Part shown: positions 9,484-19,319 of the stretch, in pieces
How the letters are laid out: each line of letters starts with the position of its first letter
Numbering within the stretch: the stretch's first letter is position 1
From: Sarcomyxa edulis
Lineage: Eukaryota; Basidiomycota; Agaricomycetes; Agaricales; Mycenaceae
Length of the DNA stretch: 27,783 nt
Reading direction: 5' to 3'
Assembly (NCBI GenBank): GCA_009761415.1
Contig: QUOL01000039.1
Location: forward strand, 1 to 27,783
Made by a program: the position numbers and the translations under genes
The notes under the pieces: generated by a model
The model's database searches: none
The model's input: the letters and a program-made list of their open reading frames with translations, nothing else
Told to the model about the DNA's origin: nothing

Positions 9484-9525
9484 TCCCAGTAACATGAAAA
9501 GGTGCTTTCATGTTACCGAACTGGG
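9484..9525. repeat. Hairpin-forming inverted repeat
   Basis: GTAACATGAAA (9489-9499) and TTTCATGTTAC (9506-9516) are perfect complements with a 6-base loop, and the outer CCCAG/CTGGG extend the stem across a small bulge. No T-run follows, so it is not an obvious terminator. Confidence 0.75.
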
Positions 9526-9889
9526 TCTTATTAACAAGCAACCTACAAGACGCGTTCAAACTTTTTGGACTTGGAGAAATCCGCTCTCATTGTGACGTGA
9601 CATCACACTGTCACCGCGTTTTCAACTTTGCTGCCAGCGCGTCGTCTTTCTTATTTCCTCCTCCCTTTTGCTTCCTCCATTTCTACAGATCAGGATCTGA
9701 ATGGAGATATATCACACCCAACACACCCGGTGTTGATCTGAAGAGCATCTGGTGTGCAGCTATGCACTGCTGGGTAGAAGGATGAGAAGCTCTTATCCTA
9801 GGCGGGTGGCTGGGATGAAGCGATGAAGCCCAGGCCGGCTCTTCTGCTTATTTAGGAAGGTGTGACATATTTACCTCCGTGTCGCGTTT

Positions 9890-10070
9890 TTTTTGAAACA
9901 GCCTTACAATTATGAAAACAGCTGTAAGGAGCCGCTTTTATCCAAGGTCTTTGACGATTGTAAAAACAATGCCACTGGCAAGAATCGAACCCTGAACCGT
10001 ATATAGATTCATCAGGAAAACGTAACACGTCTGAAAATGTTACCAACTAAGCTATAGAGGAATATAGATT
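9890..10070 (-). mobile_element. SINE copy 1 (A-box, B-box and conserved body)
   Basis: On the minus strand: A-box TAGCTTAGTTGG (10043-10054) and B-box GGTTCGATTC (9982-9991), 63 bases start to start, longer than in most tRNAs. Downstream is a body (CTTGCCAGTGGCATTG, ACAATCGT, AAGACCTT, AAAAG) that recurs on the plus strand at 10734-10790. Two copies of the same head plus body in opposite orientation show that it is a dispersed element. Confidence 0.65.
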
Positions 10071-10094
10071 TATTATATTTATTGCAATATTTAA

Positions 10095-10430
10095 CACTCC
10101 CAAAGCACCTGTGCCTATGCTGTTTTAGCTGGAGCTGTGATATTAGATCATCCAGTCCTGCCTGGTGTAACGAAAGGACATGATGACTTTTCCAAATATA
10201 TAGGTGGGAAGCTCTAGTGGTAATCTTTAGCCTAAACCCCTTAACACTAGCCATAGTATGCCGACACCAAACACGCTTACTCCAGCCATGGGAAAGGCCA
10301 TGCCATTCATAATGATTAATAATCCAAATAAAAGTGTCAGCAGCAAGAATTGAACCTGTGACCATCACATATTATATAACCATACTTTCTAATTATACTT
10401 TCTGACACTATACCAACTAAGCTATGAAAG
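10095..10430 (-). mobile_element. SINE copy 2 (A-box and B-box head with ~240-bp tail)
   Basis: On the minus strand: A-box TAGCTTAGTTGG (10413-10424, identical to copy 1) and B-box GGTTCAATTC (10347-10356), then CTTGCTGCTGACAC and an AT-rich tail ending near CAGGCAGGACTGGATGATC (about 10144-10163). The head matches copy 1; the tail differs. The ORF across it (10012-10368) has no protein signature. Confidence 0.6.
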
Positions 10431-10599
10431 CTTAAATAGAAATTATAATACAGTGAAATAAGTACCCATTTGAGAATTTGTTTTATTATCAATAAATTCA
10501 ATATTAAATGAGTTTCCTCTTGCCTAACCCTAACTTAACTTTAGTGATCAAATATGTGTGTAATAATTACATAATAAGGTTTCTTCCATTGTGTTTTAT

Positions 10600-11357
10600 T
10601 CCAGGACCTTTGTGTGGGAAGATTCATGCTTAATCCTAGTTAACATTTTATTTGATAGAGAAATGAGTGAAATAAGTTTGCAGAATGGTGTATATATGAC
10701 AATTTATGTAATATATGGTTTAGGGTTCAATTCTTGCCAGTTGCATTCTTTTACAATCGTAAAGGACCTTAGGCAAAAGCTCCTAGCTACAGTCATGGTG
10801 AGGTGGGTGCACTGCCACCTTTTGCTCTGGGGGAAAAAAAATTGGGTCTTTGAAGAAGAGATAAGCCAAATAGTACGGAGCTACATCCCCATACATACCT
10901 GGAGTTTCATACATATTGGAGAGTTGGTTTTGACGTGCAAAGCAGGGCTCCGAGATCTAGATTTTCAAAAAATTGAGATTTATATGGGATTTATACCGGG
11001 TTTTGCCCCATATATATATGCATTGGGAATATATTTGTTCCCAATTAGAAAGACATGTTTATCTGAGTATATCTACTGAATCTTCTCGAATCCAACATAT
11101 TCCACATTCCCGGGCAGCTTAGAGGGTCTCAGTCATCATATCTCAGTTTTTTTTTTTTGTATGTTTTTGTATTTTTTTCTCTATTTCTTCTTCAGTTTTT
11201 CCTTTCTTGCATTTGAAGGTGGATTGTATCATATGATATGTTGGTTTTTCGAAAGTGGCTAGACGGTTTTTCTTTTATTTGGGCATCGTAAATTGCACAA
11301 TGTGCCTCCGCCGTCAAGCAAGTGGCCCGTTCACAAAGAAAATAAACAAATAAAAGG
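10600..11357 (+). mobile_element. SINE copy 3 on the plus strand with A-rich tail
   Basis: B-box GGTTCAATTC (10724-10733) is followed by the same body as copy 1 (CTTGCCAGTTGCATTC, ACAATCGTAAAGGACCTT). Upstream the A-box is degenerate. The region stays AT-rich and ends with AAATAAACAAATAAAAGG (about 11340-11357), a tail typical of LINE-mobilised elements. The right boundary is therefore a guess, and two elements may be merged. The 162-codon frame at 10591-11079 is probably incidental. Confidence 0.45.
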
Positions 11358-11990
11358 TTAGCATAGCAGGGGGCTGTTTAGGGGGTTTCTAAAAAGCCGT
11401 GAAGTATTCACCTTACAAGAAAAGATATATTAGAATTGTATTGTAACCACAGTGAAGATCGAGGATGTATAAAGAGGCAGGAGCAAGCAAAAAAGTGCAA
11501 GAACTGTGAATTTTGCAATATGGTCAACAATGTACAAGATGCAAAAAATATTCATGGCGAGAAGATATCAAGAAGAATGAGGTGGTAAAGTACTGTATTA
11601 AACGGAACATTCTCGACGGGGTTTCCCTTGAAAAATCTAGGAAATTCATTCAGAAAAGTCAGCTTTCCAGGTCATCTAGCAGCATTATAAAATCTGACAT
11701 GGTATATCCAGATATTTTGAACTTCTCGGGATCCATTGTGATTTTGTTTCAAAGATGACTGCCCCGAGTATAGAAGCTGCACGGCTTGCACTGACTGACT
11801 ATGTGTCATAATCAGACCACCTCCCAATACAGGGAATGACTATAAGGACCCACATTTTGATTTTCTTCACGAGGTGCAAATGGGACGCGGTGGATAGACA
11901 AGTATTGCAGTCTCATTCACGTGATGCCAAGGACACCGACCCGGTCTTGCCAGCTATGTTTAGAAAAATATTTTCATGATCCGACAAATG
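11358..11990. other. AT-rich stretch, nothing recognised
   Basis: Only short frames (for example 11513-11758) with Lys/Ser-rich composition and no motif. No repeat unit or RNA gene was seen. Confidence 0.3.
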
Positions 11991-11997
11991 ACAATGT

Positions 11998-12145
11998 CAA
12001 CAGGAAAAGTCACTTGTCTCTCACATGCTCTGAGAGAACCAAAAGCTTCCCCAAGCATTCCAGAGCATCTCAGGGGTATTTTAGGAGCTCTGAATGCTCT
12101 GAGAGACTCTGAGAAGCTCTGAGAGTTGTTTGAGAGCTTTCTGAG
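11998..12145. repeat. Short degenerate repeat of GCTCTGAGAG-like units
   Basis: The motif CTCTGAGA(G/A), in forms such as ATGCTCTGAGAG and AAGCTCTGAGAG, occurs about five times in 150 bp at irregular 10-50 bp spacing. Simple-sequence expansion is the likeliest explanation. Confidence 0.5.
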
Positions 12146-12239
12146 ATGCCTTAGGAATAAGTAGTTTCCTAGAGTACCTCAGACACCCTGGGATGCTCTG
12201 ACATACCATTGAAAAAGGATGTAAAATAGAGTAAAAAAC

Positions 12240-12350
12240 AGGTTTCGGATGACTAGGACATTGAAGAAAATAAATGCATTCAGCAAGGATCAAACTCGGA
12301 CCCTTCACCTAAAGGACACAGAACCTCGGAAACTAACAACTTAACCAATA
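12240..12350 (-). mobile_element. tRNA-like SINE head (decayed)
   Basis: On the minus strand there is an A-box-like TATTGGTTAAGTTGTTAG (12333-12350) and a B-box-like GAGTTTGATCC (12287-12297) followed by TTGCTGAATGC. Layout is the same as in copies 1 and 2, but more diverged. Not an intact tRNA. Confidence 0.4.
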
Positions 12351-12611
12351 GTCTACAAGACCATGTACATGTCAGTCTCCTACCCAGCCACACATTACGA
12401 GGTTCAAAATGAGATTCACGCGATGTAAAATCCGAGAATTTGAGTGAGACCAATTATCAGTTGGATAGCACGGACCGGATTTCAAACTCCCCACACTCTT
12501 ATTTTTTTTGAACCTCTCCACGGCGGCTGGCATATAATACAAGTAAACACGTTCTCAGCACCACCTCAACGCGTCGCATTTTTGTACCTACCTACTCTTT
12601 GTACTGCTTCA

Positions 12612-13315
12612 ATGGCATCTCGCGACCAACTTAATGCTGTTATTGCAGCTCTTGAGCACTATGACTTAGCTGCATCTAATTTCATCCTGTCTCTACTTAA
12701 AAATTCGCATTACCAAGAGCAAGCTTGCCTCAAAGACCTTCTCGAACACTCCGGAGAGTTACTGTCCGCATTTCTACAACATCCCAAGACATCAGACTCC
12801 ACTCTTGCATGGGCCAACAATATAATAAAGAAGAAATATGCCGAGGCCATCAAGAAATTAGCAAAGACCGAGAATGGATGGCACTTTAGTGCCCTTTGTG
12901 CTTCTGCAAAGCAATTGCAGGAATTCCGCATCGAAGAAATGGCAGAACTAGAAGGAAATCAGCCACTGAACGTCGGGCTGCACTCATTACCATTGCAATG
13001 TTGCATTGCCTCCGTATTTTCCAGGCAGCTTTACTGATTGATTCTCTGTAGAAAAAAGTTGTGATAATCAGTCTGATGATGCAGAGCACGACTCAAAAAT
13101 GTAACACTTTCAAAAGTATCTTCGGCATCTTCCTGCATGCTTCAAATACCCTGGAGAAAGTCATCGAAGCCCTCGCACACATAGGGATTTCAATCTTGAT
13201 TCAAGCTATCCACAACACAATCTGCTCACTATCGCGCTGTGAGGATGCCAGCATCCCCAGCCAAGGAATCAACAACTATACAACAACCTACTCTTATGCG
13301 ACTCCCCAGACATAG
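12612..13315 (+). pseudogene. DUF6589-type protein, N-terminal fragment, broken
   Basis: ATG 12612 opens a frame starting MASRDQLNAVIAAL, with Leu-rich helices, running about 115 codons. From about 12956 the family resemblance moves to the next frame (RRAALITIAM), then meets an in-frame TAG (13049-13051) and continues through QKCNTFKSIFGIFLH and EKVIEALAHIGISI to about 13260. From memory, these two segments match agaricomycete DUF6589 proteins just before the conserved YDNFD region. That region and the rest of the large domain are missing here. DUF6589 genes occur in many copies in mushroom genomes and behave like mobile-element genes. A frameshift, a stop and a 3' truncation make this a pseudogene. 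Confidence 0.6.
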
Positions 13316-14455
13316 CTAACTACAGAGATATTGGTGATATTACCACAAACGACTTGCTTTTCGAATGTCCGGACACTGAAAGACACCAAGTACCCGCGAC
13401 TTGACGGTTTCTCCCCGAAAGCGGCCTCTTCATCCACTCACAAAACGCTAACCCGCCTTCGGTCACGTCTCAGAACGTTTTGGAATACCTGAAATCACAC
13501 ACGAACAACTTCTCCGAAGGAAATCTACCGCCAGAACCCAATTCCCTATCGTCGTTTCACCTGACCGAAAGCCCAATGTACTCGATCACCTCTCCGCAGC
13601 CCCCTAGATCCTTCGGACAGATCCCAAATCGTTTCAGCAGGCTCCCTTTCATCTCTAGAAGACCTCATCGAGAGATACTTCACCGACAAAACATTGCCAC
13701 CAGTCGACATACCGCCAACGTGATGCTTGCTGCCCTGAGCTGTTCTTCCTATCAAATCGGACATATTCCCTTTACATTGCAATCTCAATTCACACCTTTC
13801 CATGCATCTGGACGCCTCGTTAAGGCCTCCGTTCACCCTGACCAAGTGGTGCTACGGAATATGCTTCCCTCTGTGTTTATCACATGACACAGCACTTGTA
13901 AGCGAGGTATCGCCCGCTAAAGACACTACAGGTCTCCGCCTAGCAACCCACATCAAATTCACTCTTCTCGGACAACTTTGGCCGTCGCATCTTGGAAAAA
14001 TCTATCGGAAGCTCCCTATCATCCTGCTCACTCGGACATGTTTCATCCCTTCACAAATTCACCTTGCAACACTTTCAGAAAACACCTCAGGCCTTAACCT
14101 TTCACACTGAGCGAGGTTCGGACACATCAAAATCAATACCGGATCTGTTTCATCATTACAGATCTCGGGGACCTTGGGATGACACTCGGGGTGAAGAATT
14201 AGGCAAGGACAGGGAAGGAATTCATATATAAAGTAGGATAGGACATGGAGAACGGGAGATAGAACAAGTGTGGACAAGAACCATAGAGACATACCCAAAT
14301 CGACCACCCACCCAGTCACTCTCTATAGGAATTCTATCTCTTTCTCATACTCCTGAAACCGAGACCAAGAACGATTACAGGAGTCGGTCAAACAAGAAGA
14401 AAAGGACTCGATTCAGTCGGCAGTACCACTCTCGGACGAAGGAAGCTCTCCGAAA
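13316..14455. other. Degenerate stretch, no gene I can support
   Basis: Several medium frames (13480-13887 plus, 13546-13845 minus, 13802-14110 plus) overlap. They give Ser/Pro/His-rich products with no recognisable motif. A TATATAAA sequence occurs at about 14223-14231, but no clear gene follows it. It may be decayed mobile-element DNA continuing from the DUF6589 fragment. Confidence 0.35.
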
Positions 14456-14468
14456 CTAGTTCAGAGCT

Positions 14469-14752
14469 GTCCGAAACCCTCGATAGCTCTCCGAAGACAT
14501 TTTATAGCTATACAAAGCATCGGTCAGCTCCCCGAAAGCTGTCCGAGGCCTTTGTTGGTTCTCCAAGAACGAACTTATAGCTGTCCGAAGCCATCGATAG
14601 CTCTCCGAAGACGTTTTATAGCTGACCAAAGCATCGGTCAGCTCTCCGATAGCTGTCCGAGGCCTTTGTTGGCTGTCCGAGAACAAACCTATAGCTGTCC
14701 GAAGCCTCTATTGGCCCACCGAGAACGAACCTATAGCAGTCCGAAGCTTTCC
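14469..14752. repeat. 114-bp tandem repeat, two full copies and one partial
   Basis: Copies start at 14469, 14583 and 14697; the third is truncated with an internal deletion. Copies 1 and 2 are about 90% identical. Each holds several (G/C)TCCGA submotifs about 15-40 bp apart. As 114 is a multiple of three, the minus-strand frame 14456-14686 encodes two 38-residue repeats beginning QQRPRTA. There is no evidence that this frame is expressed. Confidence 0.85.
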
Positions 14753-15302
14753 TTACACCTCATCATCTCATATCCACCTCGCCACCGTTTTACACACACA
14801 TTATTCAAATACAAGTCACTGGGCATTAGGATTTCTCGCTACGTAAAATCCCCTCCGAGAAAACGTCACCTTACCCCCCTAGAGGCGAACTACAGTTAGG
14901 AGTCTAGCACATCTACTCCTAGCGCCGCAGTCCTCACCACACCAATGTCTCAATGTTCACATCACCACTGCAGTCCATGGCCCGCAATGGAGCGCCGTTC
15001 ATATGGCGCTCTGTACACACTCACTGCCTGGAAGGTATAAAGCAGTTGGCGTCTTGGACGCCCATATTGCGGCCCGTGGATATCCGGATAGACGAACGCA
15101 TATGGCTTATATGGAGCCATGGTGGTAATATATAGTCTAATAGTCCTGGCTGTAGCCAGTGGAAATTATTCATTAAGCATGGCTGTAGCCAACCCTGTGG
15201 CTGTGCACACTTCCAAGAGGTCCAGCACCCGATTTTCCCTCAGCTTTGTCAGCCAAAGTCCGGGACCTCTACCCAGGCCTTACACATGTACAAATAGAAG
15301 AC

Positions 15303-15326
15303 CATGAATATAATAATAATAATATT
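15303..15326 (+). repeat. Short TAA microsatellite
   Basis: ATATAATAATAATAATATT is a simple trinucleotide run. Confidence 0.8.
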
Positions 15327-15362
15327 CGGGCAGGTAGGCTTCCTGTACAAAATGAATTCTAT

Positions 15363-15798
15363 TAATGGCTCTTCTTTGTTGGCTCGTTCCGATCGGATCC
15401 AGCTAGCCACGCCGCCGATTTGGACCTCTGGCTAAGTCTGACTTGGCCAGCCAGCGCTCAATCTCCCTAGTCTGTCTGGGACAGAATGTAGCGGATGGGC
15501 TCTGCTCGGGGTCTCATAATAGCATTCAAATCCATCTCGGGCAACCCTGACTTGGCCAAACCTCAGAAACTATCCATTGGCTAGGTTTGGGGAAGGGGAT
15601 AGCAGTCGGTCCAATATGCAATAGATTTGTGGCATTTGTGGCGCACTGGCTAAGTTGGACTTGGCCAAGCATCAAAATCTAGTCTCTGGCTAACTTTTAT
15701 GGCATTAGATCTACGCCAATAATGATAGCCCTTCTTCGGCACATTCCGATCGGATTCAGCTAGCCACGCCGCCGATTTGGGCCTCTGGCTAAGTCTGG
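15363..15798 (+). repeat. Pair of ~78-bp direct repeats 357 bp apart
   Basis: About 15363-15440 and 15720-15798 share TTCCGATCGGAT(C/T)CAGCTAG, CCACGCCGCCGATTTGG, CCTCTGGCTAAGTCTG and a looser CTTCTT(T/C)G lead. Between them GACTTGGCCAA recurs at about 15549 and 15659. The spacing and lack of TG...CA ends argue against intact LTRs; this may be a remnant of a tandem repeat or a small composite insertion. Confidence 0.75.
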
Positions 15799-15957
15799 GT
15801 TGGCTGTCAGCTCCGAGATTTCCGTGGTGAGTAAAGAGCACTATGCTGAAAATATTCTAAGTCCAAATTTTCGATCCTCGCACTAAGTCTTTCTGTTATT
15901 CCTCTCCGTTCAATGATATAGCATGCATACGATGTTATATAGATATATACAAGTGCT

Positions 15958-18900
15958 TTACATCAATTTTCGAACCTTCCAAGCAAGGATACCCTGAAGC
16001 ACCCAACCTACATCAATGACAGCCTCTTCCCAATCAAGAACAGGGCCTGTGACCTTCACCCCGTCGACTTTGCCCTGGACCGAACATCCCCACCAATAAA
16101 GGCAGGCAACAACCCCAAGGAATCCGTTGGCTCCAGGACAGTCCAGCGTATCCCACTCGTCACCATACTCCTCCACCTCCGAAGGCCAGTCAGATGAGTT
16201 GTTGAGGCGACACCATTTCGGCTGTAACGAGATCCACCATGCACGCCATGTCTTTCCAAACGAGATTGTATCAGTGACTAACGTCGACGCACCACTGCGG
16301 CCCCGTCCATCCACGATCCAAACTGTAAGTTGTGCCGGTCTTCCAACTTTCGGGAATCCGCGTTTTCCGTTCTTGAACCCGTTGCAAACTTCGAGACTAA
16401 TAAGTAGGCTCAATAGCCCGCGGAAGGGTTTCCCCAGATCGTTGACCATCAATAGCGCTACCGGCAGCTTCAGCCAATTAGGTGCATTATCGGGTACCTC
16501 GGTGTCGATATCTTCCCCAGCAGAATTTTTGTCGCGACTGTCGAGATGTGGCCTGCTACTGGAGGGCGGGTTGCGAACATCCTCGCCAGGGGAAGATGAT
16601 GTTTCACCGTCGACGGCGGTGGAATCACTGACGTTCGGAGGGGGGACGCTGACACCATCACTGGCAGGAGCATTTTCGACGTTGGGAGCAGAAGATACCT
16701 CGGCATCTGAGGTTTCAGGGTCGATAGTCGTGCCAGAGTCCACCCCAAAGTTGCGAACATCAGATGGTGGAGGGGTTTCAGAACTGAGGGATGAATGATT
16801 TCCAATTTCTACACGAGGGTCGCGAACACCAGGACGAGAGTTGGGAGAGCCAGGGACTGCATGATTGCCAGAGGCAAGACGAGGGATGCGAACGTCGGAA
16901 GAAGCGGGCTCGTCAATGGGCGCGGATGCACGGGTTCCACGGGTCGAACAAGAGGTGCGAACATCAGGAGAGGGGCTCCTTGACGTCGTCTGAATGCCTT
17001 CAGCGCCTGTATCCACGTCCATACCTGTGACATCTATTCCTCCCACTACAGTCTCAACCTCGCCCTGCGACCGATCGCCGTTGTTGTGCGGTCCACCCAT
17101 AGTATCCACTGGCTCGCCCATCTCGTCTCCTTGGTTTTCAGGTGTGTCCCCGTCGTTCAGTAACATCGCGTCGTCTCCGTTCGCGCCTGAGCCCATCTCT
17201 TCCCCATCTTCCATGGATTGTGGGTTCTTCGAGCCCCGTGTAGACCGCCTTAACGGTTCTATCGGTGCAGTTGCTTGCTTCCTCCTTGGCTTTGGCCTTG
17301 GCGGCGCAGCGTCTTCCGAGACGTTTCTCTTGCCAGATATAATGTCGGCAGCGTGCCTAATGTCGAGTTCGTCCAGAAGCAGCTGGTTCCTCGCTAGATT
17401 CGCGTTTCTGATCCTTTCGTACTCAGATATTGCGGGTTTAGGTTGGGGAGTACTCTGGGAGGGGATAGCGTGGGACGTTGAGGCTTGGGATGTGGATTTG
17501 GATTTCTTCGTCGCCGTTGTCTTCACAATTGCGACGGTGGTGCTCTTGGTCGTCATTTTCCTCCCTGTTCCAGCGTCAGCCTTGTCTCCCGCCTGCATCC
17601 GCCTTCTCTTCTTCGATCTCATCTTTGCCGCCTCCTCTTCGCTATCGACCGCGTCGTCGTCGTCATCGTCATCGTCGGATGACGATTTGCCATCCGAATC
17701 GCTATCGTCCAGCACTACATCATCGTCCTGTCCGTCCACATCCATGCGGTATTTTGCTTGCAGCAATGGGTCGTCTAGAGGCAATGCTGCCGCAGCTTTG
17801 TCTTCTGAAGCTAGATCGCGTTTCGTCAGCCTTGTATCTAGACACCATGCAGAACGGCTGACTTACTGAAGCATGTTTGAAGATATCCTTCGAACAATGC
17901 GCTCACGCCCCTTTGGAAGCGTTCAGGCTGCCATCCGGCGAACGTTACAGGATTCGGCGACTTGTTGACTGATCTCGTTATACTGAGCACGTTCACGGAT
18001 AAGTATCTTCGTTTGATTGATATTTGAACAAAAACTCACGTCAAGGACCCAATTTCCCCCCCTTGGTCTGGCATGCACCCACCGACAAGTACCACCAGAT
18101 GCATGCCTGTAAAGTCCTTCACTCCTTCGAAGATTGGAGTGAAGAATGCTCCAAGCCGATTGATACATCTAAGGAATTCTTTAATTATTTGAGTTCGAAT
18201 ATACGCGGACTAAACAAGAGCTTACCTTTGTCGGTCTGCTGGTGCTTGCGAGGGCGGGGTAGACATGGCCAATTTATATTCTGCATTCGCCTGGTCACGG
18301 TCTGCCTCTGCCTTGGCCACAAACAATGCCTTTCGCTCCTCCGGTAAAGTATCATACAGCTCTTTTGCGATTTTACAACGAAATGCAGTAGTGGGATTCC
18401 CACTGATGGAGGGGTTTGCAGCGACGTGTTCTGCCCAGCGTTCCACAACGGTCAAATGGATCTCCTCCTTCTGGCACTCGTGCATATACTGTTGATAGCC
18501 CTGGCGACGTTTTTGGGGAGGTGCCTTGATACCGGAGAGCTTGGCCATCAGTAGCGCTAAGGGATCGTCTTTGAAGTTGACGCGTTTGGCCATCGCGATC
18601 TTCTTCATCCGCTGCACTCGATACTGGAGCCAACGTCGAATGGCCTGATGGGATTGGCATCGGTCAATACTACTGCTACACATCGAAAGAAAAAAACTCA
18701 CCTTATTTTTCTGGCGAATATAATCTCCACGCGCGACCTGCTCTTCTGCTGTTAAGTCCTCTACTACAGGGGGTTCGTTGATGTCGTAGACGGGCAGCGG
18801 TAAGTCTGGTTCTTCGTCGTCTGAAAGTCTCCAGGAGATGAGGGTATGATATTCGTTGCAGATACGATTGAAATAATCGCGTTCGGCGGTCCACCCAAAG

Positions 18901-19022
18901 CGCATAGAATCTGCGTACTTCTCAACGTGAGGTAAGAGAATCGTCTCACGACATCCTTCGGCCCACAGCTTCTGATTGCGGCGGTCCTTTTTAGGGATGC
19001 GCTTGTACTGTCGTTTCCCCAT
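15958..19022 (-). CDS. Gene A: agaricomycete multi-copy family protein, HMG-like segment and Trp-rich C-terminus
   Basis: Five exons joined on the minus strand: 19022-18702, 18644-18226, 18168-18040, 17982-17867 and about 17837-15958, about 954 codons. The first three introns have GTGAGT, GTAAGC and GTGAGT donors and AG acceptors, and keep phase. The N-terminus (MGKRQYKRIPKKDRR) leads into a WAEGCRE segment, then an HMG-box-like helical region (YQQYMHE...LYDTLPEERKALF..KAEADR), PPSQAPADRQ, a Cys/Gly segment (FTGMH, VLVGG, QGGEIGSL) and GWQPERF. Exon 5 carries an acidic DDD run, a KKRRR basic cluster, SEYERIRNANLARNQ, a Ser/Pro linker with repeated DVR motifs, and a C-terminal domain (GRPAQLTVW, WRAWWISLQPKW, GANGFLGVVACLYWWG). 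I recall the same order in large uncharacterised mushroom families. Function unknown; DNA binding is inferred from the HMG-like and basic parts. The last join needs a 29-nt intron or a frameshift. Confidence 0.75.
17743..17745 (-). other. Internal ATG of gene A exon 5 (not preferred start)
   Basis: This is the first ATG (MDVDGQDDD) in the long exon-5 frame if it is treated alone. Homology-like continuity upstream (LASEDKAAAALPLDDP) and the three good upstream introns argue that the real start is 19022 and that this codon is internal. Confidence 0.55.
17838..17866 (-). other. Problem junction in gene A: 29-nt candidate intron or frameshift
   Basis: A GTAAGT donor at 17866 and a TCTAG acceptor at 17838 would restore the frame between exon 4 and exon 5, but 29 nt is below normal intron length in basidiomycetes. 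Without splicing, exon 4 runs into a TAG. A single-base indel here is the alternative. Confidence 0.5.
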
Positions 19023-19319
19023 CAGATTAGACGCCCAAGAGCGCTTATGTACACTTAAGAGTGCTGGAGTCTATCTTCAGTCGTGTCATTTATTGAGATG
19101 TACGAGACACTCACGATTGCAACAATATACACCTGACGCTGATCTGAAGGATGACTCTCGGATGCTCCCTTTCGATTCTAGGGCATACTCGGACGATATT
19201 GACCACGTGCGCCAATGCTGAGCCTTTGAACTCCGCTCGAAACCCTGATAATCACCTCAGATCAGATAACGACTTTGCTTCAGTCCACGATGGACCTCCT
19301 TGTAGCGTACACTAGCGCC
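19023..19319. promoter_or_regulatory. Shared intergenic region between divergent genes A and B
   Basis: Gene A starts at 19022 on the minus strand and gene B at 19320 on the plus strand, leaving 297 bp that must hold both promoters. No clear TATA box, CCAAT pair or long palindrome stands out. Divergent pairs with short spacers are often co-regulated; that is inference here. Confidence 0.5.

Noticed and set aside
10591..11079. 162-codon plus-strand ORF
   Set aside because: It overlaps the SINE-like copy with the B-box and has AT-driven hydrophobic composition; no domain seen.
13480..14110. Plus-strand ORFs after the DUF6589 fragment
   Set aside because: Low-complexity Ser/Pro/His content and competing frames on the other strand; I could not connect them to the DUF6589 domain.
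15363..15798. Direct repeats as LTRs of a retrotransposon
   Set aside because: Too short, no TG..CA ends, no primer-binding site or internal gag/pol frame.
16994..17869. 291-codon plus-strand ORF antisense to gene A
   Set aside because: A shadow of the acidic and Ser-rich exon 5 of gene A; its Ser runs are the complement of the Asp and Lys codons.
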